Shown: positions 44,348 to 57,345, counted from the stretch's first letter. The stretch is 64,000 nucleotides of DNA from Mactra quadrangularis (GCA_025267735.1 CM046297.1:31956011-32020010), one strand, 5' to 3'. Program-made: numbers and translations. The notes: generated by a model from the sequence alone, not told the origin.

Positions 44348-47300
44348 GTAAGTGGTCATTTTTCTATCACTTTAAGTCGCACAACGAAATCTTACGACAA
44401 AAATAATCGTAAGTCTATTGGGATAACATGTCGCAAATGGTCCGAGAATGAAATGAATATTTCTATAATGCATTTTATCGAAACTTCTTAAAAGGCGTCG
44501 TAAGTTTATTTGGTAGAATCATAGCAGAAAATAATATGAAGTACCATTTTAATGAGAATTTGTAACGATTTTGTAGTACAAACCAATTTTAAAGTGATAA
44601 GATATTAAAATCATATTTATTATTATCATTATCATTTCATTGTGGTGAACGACGTTTATTTTTCTAAGATTGTTCAGAAAAGCTAGAATACGGACTATGT
44701 AACGAAAAATTATTTCGTCAGTACTGCCATTCACCAAATGTAATATGTTCATAGAATTATTTTTATCAATTCAAAATATAGATCTGACTTACAGAGATGA
44801 TTATTACATTAAAAACGATGCATTTAATGTTCTTACCTTTGCACTTATCATAAAATATGATTGCGGTAATGTTTTATCGTGAGAAACGCTTTATTTTAGT
44901 CAAGGTGCTTGATTGACATTTATATCAACAAATTTTTAATTTAAAAGTCACTGTAAAATGTCTGCAAACGCAATTCTGACTCCAAAGTACTTAAATGTAG
45001 TGCTTCCTTTGATAAATTTAGGCCATGATTATATACGTAGTTTTTCGCTTTTTATCGCTATTTTCCCGAATATATCACACAAACAAGTCATTCTGCTTAG
45101 ATCTGTAGACATAAACTGTTGACCAGTACGTCTACTAAGTATGTACTCATACCAGTAGGGAAACAACTTCTTACTCGATACAGAAATACAAATGTTATAG
45201 GAAATGCCGTAGATATATTTCGAAACACCGCGGAGGTATCTAAGTCTCACCCAAGAATCGAACCCACACCCTAGGAATCGAATTAGACGCAATACCAAAT
45301 GAGCAAACACGCCTAGGTACTCGTTCGGGTATCAGTCGATCAATCAAACAGACTTTCATTGTCCGCTTGAATGGTACCAATTATAAATTTAATTGGATTA
45401 ACGTACATGAATAAAACATGTATTGTAATATAAGAAATATTATATTATATTTTGGCAAACATAACAATACGTCATTATTTTCTTGGACAAGATCCCGTGG
45501 ACGAGAGTTTAAAGCGTGACTTTTAAACTAGATTATGATCTTTCTTTATTATCGGAAATCGGCACCTTTCGGCACTAATCCTTAAATTCATTTTGTTTAT
45601 CGTCCAAGATATAGGATAACGGTAAAAAACATCGACTGAAATAAAAAAAATGCTTTTTTAAAGTTTTGTTTTAGTTATAGTCCTCGAACATTTACGAGAC
45701 TCTTCGTGACGACAATCTCCTGATTTGAGTCGGCAGTTTATTGTTTCTCAAATATTGGCGTTTATTTTTTTCTTCTTCTAAAAAAGGTCGAATAATTCAA
45801 TTATTAAAAAAATAACCAAGTAATCAGTCATAGTTTATATCCTACCAAACAATTAGAATTAGCGACAGTGTCGGGACGCCTGAACTTATTATCGAATTAT
45901 GCCGAATATTTTCCGAATATTTGTGGTCATATACTAGATACCAGCCGACAATTTGCGAGAAATACCGAAGCTTGTTTCGTAACATAGTTTAAAGTGTTCC
46001 GCGTGATAAATTGCCAGATTTACGGAGATTAAATCCTTCGATTGAAACCAAACATCGATTTAGTAGTATATTGTTGAAACACATAATCCTATTTTAACGT
46101 TAATTCATATTAATCTCGTATTAATCGCTAAGGTGTGTGAACACAGTTTGAAAATAACAAAAGTAGATCTCTTCTTTTATAGTTCTTTTGTAGTTTTTCG
46201 AACTTTAATTGTCGGTACATTTGTTTTGCCTAATTCACCGTGTGTTCTTAAGTTAAATTCGGCTGGAGTCTTTACTTTTCCAATGAACGCTTAATACTTT
46301 AGAGACGCGATTTAATTTGTCACATAAGCATGTCAGGAGTGTCCCTCTCCCCAGTGCATTAATGTATAATTCAAAATTATACTATATGCCCGAGTTGTTG
46401 AAACAAACAAAGTATTTTCTTATTCTTTTGGTGTCGTCTTTTCTTATTGAATCTAGTCAACGCAATTGACATCGTTAGAATCGAAGGCATGATAGAATAA
46501 CACAATAATGTAAATTTACCATGCTGAAACAATAAAAGAAGAAATAGTTCAGTTACAGGATGCACGTTCATGGATCAAGATATCATTGTTCAAATCCTAT
46601 CAGAGTTATTGCTTTATTTATACAATGTATTTTATTTCCACTTTTTAAAAGTTTTTTGATTCTCACATTTTGATTCGTCGTAACTCTATATCAGAATAAT
46701 ATGTTGTAAATTTATTAACTTTAATGGCACATGTTGTTACTTTGTGTTAGTTTAATGTATGTTAAGAAAATAAAGATTATATTCTGTTCTACTACTTCAT
46801 TTGAGCAAGGTATTGACCAGCGATAGCTTCCATCAGCCACATTTAAATTTGTACTGTGAGGGGTTTACTATTTGAAAGTGATGTTTATACACAAGATTGT
46901 AAAGTCGGTTTACCATTTAGTAATTTACAAATGTAAAAATGTATATAGAAGCCGACTTTAAACCGAGTGAACTTTTAACTTATCAAATCAATCCGCTATC
47001 ACTCTGGGTAACTTGTTTACGACATACAACTCATTGTAATGTAATCTTAAAGATGATTGTTTAGATCATCATGCTAATCAAATTGATTGTTTTATGATAA
47101 ACACAACTATGTTTTACATTTATGAAGAATACTCATGTTGTTGTGTGTTTACAGTTTAAGTGATTGACCGATTTAGAAAAACCACGGGGGTCCAATGTTA
47201 ATGATTCATTATTAAACGAAAAAGGGGGTTTTAAAGAAATTTTATAAAAAAACTGATTACAGTTGGAGTTATTTTACTTTAATTCAAGCTTTTTTTGTGT

Positions 47301-47493
47301 TTCATAGATTTGATATTATGTTGATAAAGATAATTAGATTTTGTTTAGATGGGTCTATGTTTCCACTTTTATTGGTAAATGCTAATCGGTTTATCCTAAA
47401 AAAGGATTAAATTCAAGAATTTTGAAGGGCGTTGTATGTATTCATCATGTTTGCAAAAACAGTTTTGTATGATATTTTTATCATATTTTTCAG
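44348..47493 (+). other. Intron 2 (3.1 kb)
   Basis: It starts GTAAGT and ends TTTTTCAG. It holds a possible antisense tRNA-derived SINE (45020-45320) and a LINE-like tail near 46770 (AATAAAGATTATATTCTG). No other exon is recognised. Confidence 0.85.
45020..45320 (-). repeat. Possible SINE with tRNA-like head (antisense)
   Basis: On the minus strand GTGTGGGTTCGATTCTTGGG is a B-box-like motif preceded by GTGTTTGCTCATTTGG. The following 200 bp may be its body. No second copy was found in the window, so this is weak. Confidence 0.3.
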
Positions 47494-47538
47494 GATGTTA
47501 AAACACAAGAATTTTCAGTGACAGGATGGTTAGACGTG
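47494..47538 (+). CDS. Receptor exon 3 (45 nt): loop D strand
   Basis: Bounded by TTTTTCAG and GTAGGT, this exon encodes DVKTQEFSVTGWLDV (residues 63-77). Its 45-nt length and phase 0/0 match the small third exon of classic nicotinic subunit genes. The Trp in TGWLDV corresponds to the conserved loop D tryptophan of the complementary ligand-binding face. The usual DEKNQ-like stretch is altered to DVKTQ. Confidence 0.9.
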
Positions 47539-49189
47539 GTAGGTATTGACGAAAGTTTATTTTTACGTTAAAACAAATATTATTCAAGAAAGGTTTGAGG
47601 CGAATAAAACTACTTTAATTACTTCGCAAAAAACCTGTACTTTCAGTGCTTTGATTTTATCATTAAAACATGTATAACATGTAAAAGCATGTATATATAA
47701 AAAATAAATTCAATGTATAATCGATTGGCTGTTCTAGAGGTCGAACGATTCCAATGAACGTATTCTCATTTTACATTGATTGGTTTATTATTTTATTACA
47801 TCACATTTATACATATAAAATCTTTTTTTCATTACAACAAATGTTCAAAATACTTTACAGCCACCTTACAAAACAACTTTATTAACAAAGAAAAATAACG
47901 ACATACAGTCAATTTACAATACATAATGAAGTGTTAACGCTAAAAGAATTATAATAACTAGATGGGAGCCCGTGCAAGCACGGGCTTTAGGTAATGACAG
48001 TTCTTGAAACTGTTCCTCGAAACAGGCATGGTTATTGATTTAATAAAGGGAAATAACCGCTGCGGGTAGTTTGGTCTATTTTTAGTTTTATCTAGAACTA
48101 TTTTTAGACACAAAAAACCCACTATTTTTGTTGATTTTTGGCAGTTTTTGCAAATATCAAGAGGCTTTGTCAAAAAAGAATTGTCAACTTGATATGCCGG
48201 TATATAGGTGCTCCAGCGACAAACAAAAGATTTATTCAAAGCTGCGCAGTTTCTTCCACAAAACAGGAAACTCGCAAATTTAATAGTATAGATACTATTG
48301 TGGTAGTTAATTATTAATAAGGTTTTCAAAATTATTTGTCTTTATATATTTATTTCACGAAAATTCTACATTTGGTAAAGAGATAAACTAAAATAAAGAA
48401 TGTTTTGGTTTCATAAATTCGTTGTTAGCAAGGAATTCTTTAATCTCCTACGATAACTGATAACTGGGTAAAAGTTTTAGTTAAGTAATGATTGCACGAT
48501 TTAACTGCCAGTTTTTGTCTATTCGCATCATAAAATATTTGACAATTTGTCTATACTGATTATATTTAGTCTATGTGTCATAAAATATTTAAATCTGACT
48601 TTTTGTTTTATAATATCCTTTGTTCAATGGTCACCATGTTGACAATCCCGTCTAGGATATGATATAAACATGATAAATAAAACTGTATCGACAGTGCTTT
48701 GATTTTGTGGGGAAAAATGATCAATTCGTTAAATAAAGTACTGTTCAGTATAAGAGTTGTGGCAAATATGCGAATTTTATAAAAGAAACTAATGTTTTGC
48801 CATAAGAATGTAGGTCAAATTGTCTTTGAGCAATGTTTTTATCTGTCTAAAATAATGAGACACAAACCAGCATTGAAATGGCCAGATAGATCGAAAGTAT
48901 TAGTAAAAGATTCACAGTAAAAACATGTTTGATATTCTTAGTCTATCCCATTGTTCTAACTATTGTTAAATTTAGTACTATGATGCTTTTAAATTGCATA
49001 TATGAATCTTACTATGTAAATAAAATTTAGAGAAAAATGCGAGTGATTTTTCATTTTGCGAGTTGAAATGAAATCAACACGCAAAATGTCTATTTTTTGT
49101 GTAAAGTTTGGGTCCTGTGTAATCCATCATTTATGGTTTAACACACTTAAGACATGTCTGCATTGTTTATATCATTATATATATTACAG
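47539..49189 (+). other. Intron 3 (1.65 kb)
   Basis: Starts GTAGGT and ends ATATTACAG. Contains the hairpin-ended repeat at 47960-48330. Confidence 0.85.
47960..48330 (-). repeat. Repeat with perfect AGCCCGTGC hairpin end
   Basis: AGCCCGTGC-AA-GCACGGGCT (47967-47986) is a perfect 9-bp hairpin at the edge of a region holding a 123-codon minus-strand frame. That frame ends ...KPVLARAPI exactly over the hairpin. The frame contains a short Cys pattern (CKNC) but no domain I recognise. I read it as a Helitron-like or other repeat end and not as a host gene. Confidence 0.4.
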
Positions 49190-49299
49190 AGTTGGACAGA
49201 CAGCAGGTTTTCATGGACACCAGCAAGTTATTCTAACATTGAAGATATGTACCTGGATTCAGCTTATTGTTGGAACCCTAAAGTTTCAGTCGATAATGC
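49190..49299 (+). CDS. Receptor exon 4 (110 nt): loop D to loop A
   Basis: The acceptor ATTACAG and donor GTGTGT give exactly 110 nt, phase 0 to 2, as in classic nicotinic genes. It encodes SWTDSRFSWTPASYSNIEDM then YLDSAYCWNPKVSVDN (residues 78-113). WTDSRFSW matches the strongly conserved W-x-D-x-x-L-x-W. Loop A, normally WxPDIxLYN, reads WNPKVSVDN, so the loop A tyrosine is missing. The extra Cys before Trp is unusual. The frame also stays open past the donor to a stop in the intron, so the exon end rests on the phase, the length and the next exon. Confidence 0.9.
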
Positions 49300-49770
49300 G
49301 TGTGTATCATTTTATACTTAATTGGTTGCTCTGTTGTAAAGAAATGAGAACCGATCACGTGCATAAACATGCGCTCAAGCTGCTATTGTGTTTTTTGGTT
49401 AGGATTGACTCACACTTTGTAAGACTAGTAATATTAATCCGATTGAAAATGGTTTAATTATAAAAGCTGTCTTCATAAATATTTTAAGAGCTGCGTTACA
49501 TAAAATAACCTTATGATATCATGTTTTCATTAAATTGATCTTATTCAAAATTCATTTATTATCAATGCTATATTAAAGGCATCCTAATCTGATCAAATGT
49601 ATGCAAAGGATTGAACCGAAACATTGAAATGTTTAGGTCAATTTGTGCTTATTCATTTAAAGAACAGTTTCATTATAGAATTGTTGAACGTTTTGAAGTG
49701 AAATCATTTAAGCAATATATACTTTGAGGTGAAAGTTATTAAGAATGTGTCTTACTGTTTATCGTTTCAG
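49300..49770 (+). other. Intron 4 (471 bp)
   Basis: Starts GTGTGT and ends with a pyrimidine-rich GTTTCAG. No other feature is seen. Confidence 0.85.
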
Positions 49771-49919
49771 TGCCTATGGACTTTCAGAAGCAGAGAGTAA
49801 TAAATTATTTAAGATACAATACACAGGTACAGTCACGTGGTCGATATCTGGACAAATGACCGTCCATTGTTCAACAGATGTCCAGTATTATCCTTACGAT
49901 AAACAAGAATGCTTTATTA
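49771..49919 (+). CDS. Receptor exon 5: Cys-loop
   Basis: 149 nt between GTTTCAG and GTAAGT, phase 2 to 1, residues 114-163. It encodes LSEAESNKLFKIQYTGTVTW, a beta strand ending in Trp, then the signature Cys-loop C-x13-C (Cys147 to Cys161). Inside the loop is YYPYDKQEC, the counterpart of the family's FPFDxQxC. The canonical PPA after Trp is replaced by SIS. The disulfide between these cysteines normally contacts the TM2-TM3 linker and couples binding to gating. Confidence 0.93.
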
Positions 49920-50475
49920 GTAAGTCATAATTGTATATCATTCAAAGATTTGTTTCATTTCACTGCACCGAAACACCATGACTGCGAGTGAATAACAAGA
50001 GAGAACAAATTATATAACGCCTATCATGTGCCTTATAATGGATTCAAGCGGTTAATCGACAAGGCTCTGCAGTTCATTCTAATGTAAAATCTAGCTGGGT
50101 TTACGTAACCAGACGACTATGACCGCAAATGAAGAACGAAAAAAGCGACAGGGTTAAAGAAAAACTTGAAAAATGTTTGTAAACTTATCAAGTGCAATCA
50201 CTTGTTTTCAATGCAATTAGACAGTTTGTGGCATATGATTTATTTGTAAATTAAAAAAAATATGAAATGTTTATACTAGGTCATGTGGACATTTATACAT
50301 CATGCCATTTGATATGTAACACGCACCATGCTGTGAACTATTTATATATAGAGAAGTGCCTACTTCAGCATGTCGACTTAACTACGTGAGGCCTTACAAC
50401 AAAAGCCTTTTAACGTCATTTGAAGTCTGTCTCTTACATACGAGGAATTTAATTACATTAATCATATTTTTATAG
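49920..50475 (+). other. Intron 5 (556 bp)
   Basis: Starts GTAAGT and ends TTTTTATAG. No other feature is seen. Confidence 0.85.
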
Positions 50476-50623
50476 GTGTGAAAAGTCTAGCATACCCAGC
50501 AGCTTATGTGCCTCTAGCATCTGGAGGTATTGATAAAAGCCAGTATAATGATAACGATGAATGGGATTTAACATCAACTGCTGTGTCAGTGAGTGACGTT
50601 GACGTCAGCGGAGTCAATTACAG
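50476..50623 (+). CDS. Receptor exon 6: loops B and C region
   Basis: 148 nt between TTTTTATAG and GTATAC, phase 1 to 2, residues 164-212. It encodes SVKSLAYPAAYVPL, then QYNDNDEWDLTSTAVSV, then SGVNY. NDEWDL is the conserved ENGEWDL-like motif. The loop B motif SWTYD is replaced by SLAYP, so the aromatic-box Trp is Leu here. Loop C has no vicinal cysteines, so by family rules this is a non-alpha-type subunit. The donor is confirmed by the codon completed in exon 7 (AG|T, Ser). Confidence 0.9.
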
Positions 50624-50998
50624 GTATACACATGTACTTTATATAGTCATTATATTGGTTAGCTGGACTCTGTGGTTAATTGGTTTTAGAGAAGATTCAT
50701 TAAAAACAATGCCAGCTTGTATAAATATATTTACTGTTTGTCTTTATTAAACAGACCTACGATATGAATAAAATTCTGTCATGCTTTTTTACTTTCAAAA
50801 ACAGATTTATTGCAGCTGGTTTAATACATAAGGGGGAAATCAAAAACAGCTTTTTAATAGGAAACATATCCTTCACAGATGATAAAAATTCTGATTTTCA
50901 TAACAAGCCCTGAATATTTTCACCCTTTTGATAAAACGTCTGATAACCTAATGACCTACTTAGTCAAACATACGCCTATAGATCATCAATTATGTATT

Positions 50999-51330
50999 GC
51001 ACTGTAAAAAAAGGTGTTTTGCTTTTAAACAGTTTTTAAAACACTTTTCTGTTACACTTTTAAAACATGTTACCACTTTAAACATGTTACATGTTTTGCT
51101 TTAAAACATGCTCGTGTTTTGATATAAAACATTACACATATCAAAAAGACACACCAGAACGCATTGAAAACATGTCAAAGTGTTGTAAATTAAAACACTT
51201 GACGCGTTTAAAATCAAAACACTTTCTTGTTACACTTTTTGCACACGTAACGCCATATTAAAACACTTCACGTGTTTTCTTGATAAACACTGAACATGTT
51301 TGTATTATTCACATGTTTTGTTGCAAATCT
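50999..51330 (+). mobile_element. AAAACAC-rich transposon arm, second copy (left)
   Basis: Begins GCACTGTAAAAAAAGGTG and continues with degenerate AAAACAC and AACATGTTT words, like the element at 11232-13541. The matching right arm is probably at 54640-54915. Confidence 0.5.
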
Positions 51331-51452
51331 GAAACTTATTGCTACAAGAGCACTGTTCGCCAAGTCTTTCTAAAATGAAACCTTGACTAATTAACAATGT
51401 TATTTAATCAAAGTCACGGCTGAAAAATATGCAAATACATGTAAATAAAAAA

Positions 51453-52086
51453 CATAATATGAAAAGATTAAATTATCATTTATTTGTCATAAAAATGCAA
51501 CCATAATTCAACAATTAAATCTAACTGTACATAGAGAATCTTCAGAAATAGCCAAACTAAGTATGAAAGTCTATTGTTCAGTACAATGTATTTCATTTTG
51601 TGTCACCAAAACACTTAAACAAAATGCTATTCCCTTGGTAATTTCTTAGGAGCTTAGAAATCATTCTATAATTGTAAAATGCTTAAAGATCCTAACACCA
51701 TTCTAACATTATACATGTATTTACAAAAAAAAAATACTATAGACCAAGATGTAAACTAGTAGAAATTTACATAATATGAAAAGATTAAATTATCATTTAT
51801 TTGTCATAAAAATGCAACCATAATTCAACAATTAAATCTAACTGTACATAGAGAATCTTCAGAAATAGCCAAACTAAGTATGAAAGTCTATTGTTCAGTA
51901 CAATGTATTTCATTTTGTGTCACCAAAACACTTAAACAAAATGCTATTCCCTTGGTAATTTCTTAGGAGCTTAGAAATCATTCAATAATTGTAAAATGCT
52001 TAAAGATCCTAACACCATTCTAACATTATACATGTATTTACAAAAAAAAAATACTATAGACCAAGATGTAAACTAGTAGAAATTTA
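51453..52086 (+). repeat. Recent 317-bp tandem duplication
   Basis: 51453-51769 is repeated at 51770-52086, starting CATAATATGAAAAGATTAAA and ending GTAAACTAGTAGAAATTTA. I find one substitution (TTCTATAATTG versus TTCAATAATTG), so the copy is very recent. Confidence 0.9.
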
Positions 52087-54005
52087 CAGAACAGTGGTCA
52101 TTTTCACAAAAATCTTACATAAAAATCATTGTAAGTCAAAATCAGGAAAACATTTATAATACCTTTCTTCTTTGTCCAATCAACTTAAAATATTCTCTAT
52201 TATGGTAGAATAATGAATTCTTTCTGAAATTCATAACATGATAATTATGATATTATATCTTTTAGGCTTTGAACTTTAAATTTTTGAAATTGGCTCACGA
52301 TACTTTTTTCTTTGAGATTTGTTTTGGGAAAATGCCCAAAGAATCTTAATCAGTGTGATGAATCAGTATGGAAAAAATACTAGCAATTTATATCATTATT
52401 GTTCTTAATATCAAATATATAATCCAATGCTCTTTATATATCATTTATCTGGTGATAAATTAGTAGTTCAATTGTAAATTGTATTGGGATTAACTTTTGT
52501 TTTCTACATCCTCTTTCTTCTTTTCCTCTATCTTATATTATCATGTACCATCTCTAACATATATTTCAATTTCTTTCGAACTTTAGTGATGGATGTTTGA
52601 TTGTTTCTGAAATATATACATTAGAATTAACAATTGTAAAAAAACTTTAAGGGCTACTTTGTTGATAATTCTATATTATAGATAAACTTTACATGTGCAG
52701 TATTATTGTAAAGCAATTTCTATACAGTTTAAAAGATATATACCGGTATGAGTTACTCTCACTAATAGTAATACATGTATATTTAAAAATTTGCTGTTAT
52801 TAAAATTTTAATAGGCAAAGTAAGCTGTAACATTCCGAGGTCTTAAAAGTTAAAACTCTAGTACCGGGTTATAAATAGGACTTCTGCACAATGCAAGGTT
52901 GAACCAACCAAAAAATAGTATTATACTGAAGTGAATACCTGTCAATATATTCAATTTGAGTAAAAGTGCACTTGAATTTCAAAATTCTGATAAAACTTTT
53001 CTATTTGTTTACTCACGCAGCTTAAGCCAGAAAGTCATACATGTAATCAAACATCATAAGATATGAAAGTACAATTTAAAGCAAGATAAACATTTGCTCA
53101 TATTATAATTACTAACTTTCAGTGATTTACTTACTTTATAAGACGAGTACATTTCATTTTGCCAAAAGCTCCATTACTTTCCCCAAACACTAGATATATA
53201 CAAAACTCATATATACACAACTCATTCAACAATATGGTTTCTCTGTTATTAGCATTGTCTCTTCCTTTCCTTCAAAAAGGTGTATGTATAGTAAATAACC
53301 AACCTGAATAAAAATATAAATAACAATATTAAATTCAAGGATTCATGATAATATGGTGACACACTCAAACTCAATCACATTCTAGTCTTAAATTAATAAA
53401 AAATATAACAGGATAAAACATGCATGCACAATTCAGCTTAACCAAGGCCTAAAATAAGAATAGCTGTGCTTAGGGCATCCGACTACCTAAAAATGTTTCC
53501 GACCTTAGAGTTTTTATTTCAAAGTCAGCAAACTTTGGTGTGTTTTTTGTGTTCATAACTTTTGGCGAAATTTACGACTGCAAATAAAATGATTTTTGTT
53601 TGTTTGGGTTTTACGGCGCACCAACACAGAAAGGTCATATCGCGCCGAATAAATAAAATGATGATTTCGTGAGTAAAAAAGCAACAACAAAAAACTACCT
53701 ACCCCACCTCTCTTTTCTCAGGCTATTCCCCTCAACACAGAATTTTATCTTGGCCTAACCACCATGGAAAAGAGCCTGTCATGTATGTATAATGTATCAT
53801 TAAATAACTTGTCTCACAGTCTGAGTATTATTTTCATAACATTTCTTCCAGCATCTGTTCTTTTTCCCTAAAAAAAACATTGCATAAAGTAACAACATTG
53901 AAAATTTAAAACAATTTGTCATCTACAGTGTGTAATTACATCCCTTTCATATAGAAATAGAGCTTTTTTAAATGTATATTTTATAATTGCTATATGCTTT
54001 TTGTA
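52087..54005. other. AT-rich interior, with a SINE-like tail fragment
   Basis: No gene is seen. Near 53610-53660 the words GGTTTTACGGCGCACCAACA and AAGGTCATATCGCGCCG look like the 3' end of a mollusc-type SINE in antisense. Otherwise no feature is recognised. Confidence 0.4.
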
Positions 54006-54009
54006 ATTA

Positions 54010-54112
54010 AGGTGGGGTGACGAAATTAGGACAGAAACGAAATTAGGACCCCATAAATGCTTTAAGTGTATGAGGTGGGGTGACGAAATTAGGACCGGGA
54101 CGAAATTAGGTA
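54010..54112 (+). repeat. Short direct repeat GGTGGGGTGACGAAATTAGG
   Basis: Two copies about 65 bp apart. Each is followed by a second ACGAAATTAGG, so the 11-mer occurs four times. Confidence 0.8.
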
Positions 54113-54639
54113 CTAGCTATTGCATTAGACCAACAACAAACGCACAAACTAACAGTGTATAAATGCAGAAGAGAATGCACAAATTGATACAAAAAAGTTA
54201 ACATTTTTTAAAAAAACAAATAGCTGTATTAGCGCCACTGAATGAACCATGATAATATCAACGAAATTCAAAGAATGTCGCGAAAACTGATGACAAAATG
54301 TATCCCACATCAGACAGCTCTTCCTTTTTATGTCATTGCATAAATTTTAATTACTTAATTTTCAAAACATGAGACTGAAAACACGACAGGTGATAAACCG
54401 ACACAAGAAATATTAAAGTAATACATTACTTACATTATGTTCCGAGGATTTTCTGGGCGCGAGCAGATAGCGCTTCAAACTTGAATTCGAACATTCCATA
54501 ATCTCTAAACAAACTACTTGGTGATCGGGACTATATAGGTTCCACATTAACAATGTTAAATTAGTATTAAAGAATACTTACGCATTCCATTCTTAATATA
54601 TTTACATATCTGTGTGTTTATAAAAAGTCAAAGCTTCGC
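54113..54639. other. Intronic DNA, no feature recognised
   Basis: Part of the probable transposon interior. No gene or repeat is supported. Confidence 0.35.
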
Positions 54640-54915
54640 TAAGAGACTATAAAGTGTGTTCGTTTTGCACACTAGTGAAAACGCACGTGTTTTACGTTTC
54701 CGTTTCTGGTAAAAAAAATTACGCAAAAATCCGTATTTTTATGAAGATGTTGGGTCTAATATATCGTTTTGTAGTTACATTTGTTTCTCCACTGCAATTA
54801 TCAATTTTTCAGACGAACAGATTTTAACGATTGAAAATGGTACCGTTTTAAAGTAAAACACTGCCGATTTTTTTGAATCACTAAAACGCTAAGTGTTTTG
54901 TATTCATTGTGAAAC
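54640..54915 (-). mobile_element. AAAACAC-rich transposon arm (right)
   Basis: Contains CACGTGTTTTACG, AAAGTAAAACACTGCCG and CTAAAACGCTAAGTGTTTTG, inverse to the words in 50999-51330 and similar to 13340-13541. The exact end is unclear. Confidence 0.4.
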
Positions 54916-55515
54916 AATGAATACTCTGTTACCAATAGATTAATAGCGGTATTCCGATCGGAGTCCTATACTGACCTATTGACCTATATATCTAATCAAC
55001 GAAACCGAACAGCATCCCGATAATTCCGCTACAATAAAATAGTTCGCAAATAGTTCTTTTGTTTCATCGATCATCTGAGTATTCCTACGCGTCAATTTAA
55101 TTACGCATTTAACTCGATCTACATCAAACCTTTCTTCAAAGTGACACCGAGTATTGACAAATTTGTGAACAATTGACAATGGTAGACAAATAATTACGTT
55201 ACTGATAATCGCGGGTGTATACATCGATTTCATTCATGAAAAATTATGAATGAAACTACGTTCCCGTATCAAGCACTATAGTCACGTGACGACCATCCTA
55301 ATTTAACCTGGTTCCCTGGACTAATATCACTACGTTAGATAAAATTGACTGGGTTAATGCTGTCGATAATTGTGTGGTACGGTCGTGTCAAAAATCGATA
55401 CGCAGTCAAACATAATAATCAAAATGGCTGCTTAAAACGACGGATGCTGTTTACGGCAATGAAAAATGTCAAAAGAAGCCTGTACCATCTAGTTATTTAA
55501 TTTCTCTAAATGCAG
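54916..55515. other. Intronic DNA, no feature recognised
   Basis: An 85-codon minus-strand frame (54976-55233) has no visible family features. Confidence 0.35.
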
Positions 55516-55519
55516 TTTA

Positions 55520-56475
55520 CAGTCATTCACATTATTGGAAGGAATTGTTTGCAAACAATGCCTTTCTATGTCAGCGCTCCCAGAAATTTGAAAAAGAACG
55601 AACAACAGTCAACACATAATTGAACTCTGTTGCGACCCAGAAAATAATAAAGCAACAGAAAAATGTGTATACTATCAATTGCAGACGAGTTGAAAAAAAT
55701 ACAAATTTGAACAAATACTTAAAATTATGATACTCAATATTTTCACCTTAATCAAACTTTAATCTATCTGTGTACGGAGAAAAGTTATTTTGGATATTGC
55801 GCATTTTTATCTGTCATGTATATGTATATAAATGTAGCTATAATTTTATCGAAGCCGCAGTTGTGCAGTGGTTAGCATGACAGACTACCGATCATGAGGT
55901 TGCGAGTTCGAATCCTGGGCGCGTAAAAGTAAAAGATTTTTTTTTGGTTTAGGCTACAAAAATTTGATCATGTTCGTCAGATTTACGCACTTAAAATAAA
56001 TTCCATTTGTATAAAAATGCTCATGAAAATATCGCACATTTATTCCTCGCCTTTCGATCACTTCTCAAAAAAATTTTTTTCGCTGGCTCGCTCTATTTTT
56101 TGAGACAAAATTCATAGAACATATGATTAATTCATTGAGGCCTTAACGCCATACCAACACATATTGTATAGGTTATATCACGGAGATCAGTCCATCCACT
56201 CACTGTTCCTGAAAAGGCAAAATCTCTGGATCTAGCTGTTAACCAAAGAAAAATCGCATCGATGACTGAGTGGTAGGAGGGAAAATTACCGTAAAAATTA
56301 TTTCATAACTAAGCTCAACGAAAGTATGCCTCGTCCGTGAATAAAACCTACGACCCCTCGATCAGTAGAATAATGGGCCTGTAAAATGAAATATGAAACA
56401 CAGTTGACTATGAATGATAAGAAGGTAATGAGTGATATCGAAATAGTATCTTTGAACTCGATGAAGTCATCAACA
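55520..56475 (+). repeat. Composite repeat X, most complete copy
   Basis: The order is an X body (TGCCTTTCTATGTCAGCGCTC, GTTGCGACCCAGAAAATAA), a tRNA-like module at 55854-55925 (GTGCAGTGGTTAGCATGAC and GAGTTCGAATCCTGG), GGTTTAGGCTAC, then the CGCCTTTCGATCACTTCTC block. An antisense SINE body follows (56132-56365), then ATGAAATATGAAACACAGTTG. Copies at 30003-32300 and 33070-33600 preserve parts of this order. Confidence 0.65.
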
Positions 56476-57143
56476 TAATTGATGTTTGGAACTTATATCA
56501 CCTTTTCTAGTTTGTGTGTACTAATGAACTCGGGTATTAAATCTTAGCATAACACTTTGAATCTTAACATTTCTTTATTTTCTTACATAATATAGATAAT
56601 TTGTGCATATAAAACTCTTTCAACTATTTTCCAAAAAATAACCCTATTCACTTGACGACATTAACCTCTTTGTTAAATCAGTTCATCGAATGAAAAAAAG
56701 AAATTTATCATACAATTAATTCTTAATAATATCTGCAAATCTTAACCTTCATCATTAAACACCATCAGTGCAGGTAAAATTAATTTCTAAGACATTTATG
56801 ATAAGCAGAAATGGGGTTTAAATACATTTCTTTCTATTCAGTTACTATATAAATCATAGAATAGCAGCAGGGTGTTAGTCCAACTTTACTAAAAAATGTG
56901 CACTACGTAGCACACATAACAGATAACAATTACATAGTTGTAAATCTCTCCTATATTAGATTTTTTTTGACACACAGACTAATAAAACAATGTGATAGTC
57001 ATATTGTAACAGTTAATAGCTTTGACTAATTACAACAGTAGTCATAGTCATACGTAAATTCAATCGTTCAATATTGTAAATGACTCAAGCAGATTTTTAT
57101 TGTGAAGAGAGTTTGAAAAAAAAATGTAATCGCCAGCATTAAT
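56476..57143. other. AT-rich intronic DNA
   Basis: No supported feature. Confidence 0.35.
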
Positions 57144-57345
57144 AATTTCTACGGCCATTCTGTCTCCTCCCCCTGATTCTAAGTCATGTAGGACAGTCGT
57201 CAGTCACTGACGAAGTATGCACCCAGTAGTTTGTTAACAGCTAAATCCTGAGATAAAGCTTCTTCAGGAACAGTGAGTAGGTGGACTGACCGCTGTGATA
57301 TAATCTAAATAAGGTGTTGCCACAGCATAAAACCCAACAAAAATT
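57144..57345 (+). mobile_element. SINE body, head missing
   Basis: AATTTCTACGGCC to AAACCCAACAAAA matches the tRNA-Lys SINE body in plus orientation, with GTAGGACAGTCGTCAGTCAC and CTGACCGCTGTGATAT. The tRNA head is absent. Confidence 0.75.

Noticed and set aside
47958..48329. 123-codon minus-strand protein
   Set aside because: No recognisable domain, and the frame ends across a perfect repeat-type hairpin. Better read as a dispersed repeat.
49056..49457. 133-codon plus-strand frame overlapping exon 4
   Set aside because: It is in a different frame from the receptor exon, which is supported by family motifs and by phase with its neighbours.
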